A stretch of 64,000 nt of DNA from contig NZ_AP018725.1 in the NCBI RefSeq assembly GCF_003967195.1, positions 806,001-870,000 on the forward strand, written 5' to 3'. Positions 60,139-64,000 of this stretch are shown one piece after another. Below the pieces are notes generated by a model. It saw nothing but the letters and a program-made list of their open reading frames with translations, did no database searches and had not been told where the DNA came from. Position 1 is the first letter of the stretch, and each line of letters opens with the position of its first letter. Origin of the DNA: Sulfuriflexus mobilis (GTDB lineage: Bacteria > Pseudomonadota > Gammaproteobacteria > AKS1). The position numbers and the translations under genes are program-made.

Positions 60139-61986
60139 TCAAACTACCGTCAGGGATGGCAGTTCCCCGGTCGGCTGGCCAACGTAGTGGCCCTGCAAAT
60201 AATCAATTCCATAGTCGCCTAACATTGTTGCCAGATCCCGGTTTTCGACGTGCTCGGCAACCACTTGCATCCCCAGGGTATGACCGATATCAATCATCGA
60301 GCGTACCAGGGCCTGATTGGTAGTGTCCTGCTGAAGGTTGTGAATAAATGTGCCATTAATCTTCAGATAATCCACCGGGAAGTGTTTCAGGTAGTGGTAC
60401 GAATTGAATCCCGTGCCGAAGTTATCAATTGAAAAGCGACACCCCAGTTCGTGCAGACGCAATACCATACTCCGGCTCTGCTCGTATTCTTCGATGACAG
60501 CGGTTTCGGTAATCTCAAAGATGAGTTTTTCACCCGCCACACCCGTTTCCTCCAGGAGTGACTCAATCAGACCAAGCAATGAGTGGTCATGGAAGGCATG
60601 GACCGAGAGGTTGATGCTGATGCACGGTCGTTCGCGTCTGGGGCAGGTCGCCAGCTTTTCGATGATATGTCGGATCACCCAGCGGTCGATTTCATGGATC
60701 AGGCCACGTCGTTCGGCGACCGGGATAAAGGCGGCTGGTCCGATCAAATTCTCGCCGTCCTGTAAACGCAGCAGGGCCTCGTGATGTTCAACCTGTTGTG
60801 TCTGCGTATTTAGAATAGGCTGGAAGAGCACGGTAAAATTATTCTTTAACAGGGCGGCACGAATGTGTTGCAAGCACTGGCTATCCTGCTGGTGGAGTAA
60901 TACTTCGTGGTCAGAGGGGGTGTAGAGGTGCAGGGTATTGCGGCCATTGAGTTTGGCGGCATAACAGGCCTGGTCGGCCTGGGCGAGGATGTGACTGGCC
61001 GGGCATGCAATATCGTTGGCAATTACAGACAGGCCGATACTGGCTGTTAACGGATAGAACCTGTCGTTATAGATAAAGTCATATCTGGAGCAACGCTCCA
61101 AGTATGCCTGCCCCACCTGCATGGCCTGCTGTTGTGAGGTGTTTTCAAGTAATATGGCGAAGTTGTCGGCACCAATGCGCGCAATGACTGCGCGGGCGCC
61201 GAAGTGCTCACGTAACAAGAGTGAAAAATCTATCAACAACTGATCACCGGTGCTATGCCCCTCACAATTGTTGATGATCTTGAAGTGGTCTATATCGATA
61301 TACAGTAGGGCGCTATCCTTACCCTGATAACGGGCGCTCATGATCGCCTGCTCCAGGACTTGTTCCAGGCGACGTCGGTTAAACATGCCGGTCAGATCAT
61401 CGTGATTGACCAGGTATTTCAGCCGTGCCTCGGCTATCTGATATTCATGCAGCTGATGTTGCAGGAGTTGTTCATGATGCAGGCGCATATCGCGTTCACG
61501 TTTCTGGGTCAGGGCGGAAGTGACCCGGGGTATCAGCTCCACACTGCGCACGGGTTTGAACATGATATCCGTGGCTCCGTTCTCAAAACTGGCATGGGCT
61601 GCCTCTTCACGCCACTTGTTTTCAGAGGTGATCATGATGGTGGGGATGCGTTGCCACTCTTCACGGGTTTGCATGGCACGGCAGACACTGAAACCATCTT
61701 TGCTGGGCATAATGATATCCAGCAACACCAGATCAATTGCACAATCGCCGGCCTTACTGTTTTCTTCAAGGTGCCTGAGGGCCTTGCTGCCGTCTTCTGC
61801 TGTGAGGATGTTGGAAAACCCGCCGTGCTCAAGGATGGCGCGGATGAGGATAATATTGGTGGGCATGTCATCGACAACGAGGATGCGCATGTCGCGTAAA
61901 TCGTCCATGCGGGCCTTGCCAGCGCCCGCTCGTCGCCCTTGTTCTGAGGGCGGGCTGGTCGGGGATAAGGTGTGCTTTTTCAGCAT
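60139..61986 (-). CDS. REC-GGDEF-EAL signalling protein, probable c-di-GMP modulator
   Basis: A receiver domain (MRILVVDDMPTNIILIRAIL, with phospho-acceptor Asp in VLLDIIMPSKDG) is followed by a GGDEF domain and an EAL domain. The GGDEF site is degenerate (GADNF in RIGADNFAILL), so no cyclase activity is expected. EAL residues are mostly present (EALLRL, SINLSV, IFEITE, DYLKING, AEHVEN), but the DDFGTG motif reads DNFGTG. Activity as a phosphodiesterase is therefore uncertain. ATG 61986 avoids overlapping the preceding gene; an upstream ATG (62073) would add 29 residues. 615 residues. Confidence 0.88.
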   Translation of the reverse strand: MLKKHTLSPTSPPSEQGRRAGAGKARMDDLRDMRILVVDDMPTNIILIRAILEHGGFSNILTAEDGSKALRHLEENSKAGDCAIDLVLLDIIMPSKDGFSVCRAMQTREEWQRIPTIMITSENKWREEAAHASFENGATDIMFKPVRSVELIPRVTSALTQKRERDMRLHHEQLLQHQLHEYQIAEARLKYLVNHDDLTGMFNRRRLEQVLEQAIMSARYQGKDSALLYIDIDHFKIINNCEGHSTGDQLLIDFSLLLREHFGARAVIARIGADNFAILLENTSQQQAMQVGQAYLERCSRYDFIYNDRFYPLTASIGLSVIANDIACPASHILAQADQACYAAKLNGRNTLHLYTPSDHEVLLHQQDSQCLQHIRAALLKNNFTVLFQPILNTQTQQVEHHEALLRLQDGENLIGPAAFIPVAERRGLIHEIDRWVIRHIIEKLATCPRRERPCISINLSVHAFHDHSLLGLIESLLEETGVAGEKLIFEITETAVIEEYEQSRSMVLRLHELGCRFSIDNFGTGFNSYHYLKHFPVDYLKINGTFIHNLQQDTTNQALVRSMIDIGHTLGMQVVAEHVENRDLATMLGDYGIDYLQGHYVGQPTGELPSLTVV

Positions 61987-62017
61987 TGAAAATCCATATA
62001 ATTTGGTTTCTAAAGGC

Positions 62018-62353
62018 TCAACCAGACCGACTGTAATCGGCGGCCTTACCACTGATAAGATAAGCGAAGGCAATCACTTCGGCAACTGTAATATAGAGTT
62101 CACGGGGGATTTCATCACCGATATCCAGCCTTGAGAGCAGGGCGGCGAGGTCGGCATCTTCATGCATGGGGACATCATGTTCACGTGCCAGCTCAAATAT
62201 GCGTTTGGCAATCTCATCAGAGCCCTTGGCCGTGATCTTGGGGGCATTCTTGCCGTCGTATTTGAGTGCGATGGCGCGCGTGACCTCCTCCGGGACAGGA
62301 CCACCGACGACCTCGCCGTGCAGGCTGCGGTGCTGGTGATTAGGCTTCTTCAT
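62018..62353 (-). CDS. FlhB C-terminal-domain homologue (FlhX-like)
   Basis: This 111-residue protein matches only the cytoplasmic C-terminal part of FlhB: RAIALKYDGKNAPKITAKGS, then IAKRIFELAREHDVPMHEDA and DEIPRELYITVAEVIAFAYL. It starts about where FlhB-C begins after autocleavage and has no NPTH and no membrane segments. Comparable small proteins (FlhX/FhlB type) can complement FlhB-C in some bacteria. It is 3 nt downstream of the second FliK-like gene, suggesting they act together. Confidence 0.9.
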   Translation of the reverse strand: MKKPNHQHRSLHGEVVGGPVPEEVTRAIALKYDGKNAPKITAKGSDEIAKRIFELAREHDVPMHEDADLAALLSRLDIGDEIPRELYITVAEVIAFAYLISGKAADYSRSG

Positions 62354-62356
62354 ACC

Positions 62357-63760
62357 CTATGCCTCGGTGCGCACCAGTCCGCTGGAGGCGGGCTGGTCCA
62401 TGGTGTTGTGTGCGCTGCCGGTAGTAAAACTAAACGCGACACTTTCGAGTCCCGCCAGCTGTAATCGTTTTTTGAGCAGGCCGATATGATGACGAAACAG
62501 TTCGGTCGTAGCCGGGTCTTCACTCTTGAACTCCGTGCTGAGCAGACCGCCGCGGACACCGATAAGGGCCTGTACCTTGCCTATTTGCGGCAGGTCGAAA
62601 TTGATAACGGCACGCCACTGATGCTGATGCTCTTTTTGTTGTTGCTGGCTGGTTTCCTGTTCGATGCGGATACCGATATTGGTGAATTGTTGCTGATAGA
62701 AGACCGGTAACTCTGTATTGATAAGGGTGCGTACGGGTTCGTCACCGGGCATGGCGCTGAGTTGGTGGTGCTGAATCCGCGCCAGCCCGGCCTCGAGCTG
62801 GTTGAGGATATCGGCGGCGATCCGTAACAATGCCTGGGCCGGGGTCGCGGCGGTGTTACCGGTATTAGCGGTGACCACGGGGGACACCTTCGGTGTGGTC
62901 GCCAGTCCGGCCGGTAACAGGCGCTCGAGTAAGTGTTGCAAGCCCCCGAGTAAGCCCTTGCCCTGGCCAGGGTCTGCTGGGGCCGGCGACAGCAGTGGCG
63001 GCAACAGGGGGCGTGATGACGGGGTCAGCGGTGCTTGTCCGGCGAGTTTGCTGTTCGCGGCATTGACTAAGGCATTATACAGTTCAAGCCCGGCAGGCTG
63101 CTTAGTGGCATTGCCCGGTAGCCCGTTCGAGGTGGACTGCGGGGCACTGGTCTGTTGGGATTGCCATTGCAGGACCTGCCGGGCCAGACGCAACAGGCCG
63201 GCCTTGAGGTCCTGCAGGGTGTTGGGAGGCGGCTGGCCTGGCGCAGTTTGTAGCAGACGGGCCTCCAGTTGCGGGCCAGACTGATTCAGGGCCAGGCGTA
63301 GGCCCTCAGGCCTGGACAGCGTGGTCAGGTTGGGGCTGTGCTGAATCAGTTGGCCAATGGCCTCACGAATGGGTCGAGGCAACTGTTCTGCCCCGGGTTG
63401 TGCCAAGGCCCGCTGTAATTGCGTAAAGACCTCGGCCAGGGGTTTTTGCCTGGGCAGGGCACTACGCCAGGCACTGGCAAGGGTTTCCAGTTGTTGTGCC
63501 GCCTGACGGGCGCGTAACAGGGGGCCCTCGCTGGAGTTTTCCACTTGCAGCGACAGGGGCTGGCCGGGGGCGAGGTTTAGCGGTGACTTGACCCGCAGGG
63601 TTGCCGTGCCAATCCGCAGTTCTGCCTCGCCACCGGGCAAGAGCCGTTCCACACTGGCCTGCAGGGTTTGCCCCGGAGGTAATTGCTGTAGCAGCTCGCT
63701 GGGGCGAGAGGGGGTCAGCAGGGGGTGAGCTGACAGGATGTTGGGACCAATTGTACTCAT
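62357..63760 (-). CDS. Second FliK-like hook-length control protein
   Basis: This 467-residue protein has a Gln/Leu/Pro/Ala-rich N-terminal two-thirds and a C-terminal part of the FliK family (WRAVINFDLPQIGKVQALIG, then GGLLSTEFKSEDPATTELFR). It differs in sequence from the FliK encoded at 39083, so it is not a recent copy. It is paired with the FlhB-C homologue. A role in export switching or a related task is inferred from family and neighbour, not shown. Confidence 0.85.
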   Translation of the reverse strand: MSTIGPNILSAHPLLTPSRPSELLQQLPPGQTLQASVERLLPGGEAELRIGTATLRVKSPLNLAPGQPLSLQVENSSEGPLLRARQAAQQLETLASAWRSALPRQKPLAEVFTQLQRALAQPGAEQLPRPIREAIGQLIQHSPNLTTLSRPEGLRLALNQSGPQLEARLLQTAPGQPPPNTLQDLKAGLLRLARQVLQWQSQQTSAPQSTSNGLPGNATKQPAGLELYNALVNAANSKLAGQAPLTPSSRPLLPPLLSPAPADPGQGKGLLGGLQHLLERLLPAGLATTPKVSPVVTANTGNTAATPAQALLRIAADILNQLEAGLARIQHHQLSAMPGDEPVRTLINTELPVFYQQQFTNIGIRIEQETSQQQQKEHQHQWRAVINFDLPQIGKVQALIGVRGGLLSTEFKSEDPATTELFRHHIGLLKKRLQLAGLESVAFSFTTGSAHNTMDQPASSGLVRTEA

Positions 63761-63781
63761 GACGGGCTATACCGGTGTTGT

Positions 63782-63810
63782 TTGAACCGTTATTATGACT
63801 AGTATATATA
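63782..63810 (+). promoter_or_regulatory. Possible sigma70 promoter of the right-end gene
   Basis: TTGAAC, a 17-nt spacer and TATATA (4/6 and 5/6) lie 49 nt upstream of ATG 63859 in the divergent region. Confidence 0.45.
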
Positions 63811-63858
63811 AAGTATAGGGACTTGCCCGATTACTCTGATTAAAGTGATGTAAAGCGT

Positions 63859-64000
63859 ATGAATGAGCAGATAGGCGGTCGTTGGTATACAAGGCGCGGG
63901 GGTAAGGTCAGCGGGCCTTTTGCCGCGGGCCTGGTCAGTCGCCATATTCTCGTCGGTCGTCTCGACCCCAAGGATGAAGTTAGCAACGACAAGGAAAACT
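63859..64000 (+). CDS. Start of a GYF-like domain protein (cut by the window end)
   Basis: The first 47 codons are visible. They contain GRWYTRRGGKVSGPFAAGLV, which resembles GYF_2/DUF4339-type N-termini (WY...G.v.GPF), followed by RHILVGRLDPKDEVSND. The rest lies beyond the window. Comparable proteins precede unrelated housekeeping genes in some gammaproteobacteria. It starts the next transcription unit and is divergent from the FliK-like gene. Confidence 0.6.
   Translation, partial: MNEQIGGRWYTRRGGKVSGPFAAGLVSRHILVGRLDPKDEVSNDKEN

Noticed and set aside
60700-61250. An active diguanylate cyclase in the REC-GGDEF-EAL protein
   Set aside because: The signature reads GADNF, lacking the residues required for catalysis.

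Overview
The window is a single, nearly gapless flagellar and chemotaxis locus of about 59 kb, flanked by a lipid-transport and efflux segment on the left and the first codons of an unrelated gene on the right. Gene content and order match the polar-flagellum plan of gammaproteobacteria such as Pseudomonas: FleQ/FleSR instead of FlhDC, FlhF/FleN, CheV, MotC/MotD, ParC/ParP and DUF2802. The base composition is moderate and the codon use even. I infer a polarly flagellated gammaproteobacterium outside the enterics, possibly a Chromatiales-like environmental lineage, but the sequence alone does not fix the genus. No tRNA, rRNA, CRISPR array, transposase or phage gene was seen.

Layout. (1) 1-4630: tail of a FadL-type porin, a terminator, and a two-gene RND efflux system. 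(2) 4639-7102, minus strand: ycgR, flgN, flgM, flgA. (3) 7227-9099: cheV, cheR. (4) 9266-20801: flgBCDEFGH, flgIJ, flgK, flgL, that is rod, hook, rings and hook-filament junction. (5) 20802-28272: two tandem flagellin genes, flaG, fliD, fliS and a fliT-like gene. (6) 28496-33456: an atypical PilZ protein and the regulators fleQ, fleS, fleR. (7) 33484-40345: fliEFGHIJ and fliK. (8) 40609-51113: fliLMNOPQR, flhB, flhA, flhF, fleN, fliA. (9) 51216-60135: cheYZAB, motCD, parC, parP, cheW, a 56-codon acidic ORF, and a DUF2802 gene. (10) 60139-63760, minus strand: a REC-GGDEF-EAL protein, a free-standing FlhB C-domain and a second FliK-like protein. (11) 63859-end: start of a GYF-like gene.

Regulation can be read from the sequence. 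Matches to the sigma54 promoter (TGGCAC-N5-TTGC) precede flgB, flgI, fleS, fliK, fliL, cheW and, on the minus strand, flgA; a weaker one precedes fliD. Matches to the sigma28 promoter (TAAAGTTT-N11-GCCGATAA) precede both flagellins, cheV and fliS, with a weaker one before flgM. This fits the hierarchy FleQ plus sigma54, then FleSR plus sigma54, then FliA, with FlgM as anti-sigma.

The most notable item is the first flagellin. About 300 residues replace its variable region and carry HEVVH followed by WFSEGVAEF, the signature of a gluzincin zinc protease. It is therefore a flagellinolysin, a filament subunit carrying a protease. It sits beside an ordinary flagellin with a stronger ribosome binding site, and both genes share a strongly conserved 5' leader of about 120 nt. 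Other items of interest are a thrice-repeated acidic helix motif in the CheA linker resembling the CheY-binding peptides of FliM and CheZ, an unannotated 56-residue acidic ORF next to cheW, a domain shared between FlgL and flagellin 2, and a satellite FliK-like/FlhB-C pair.
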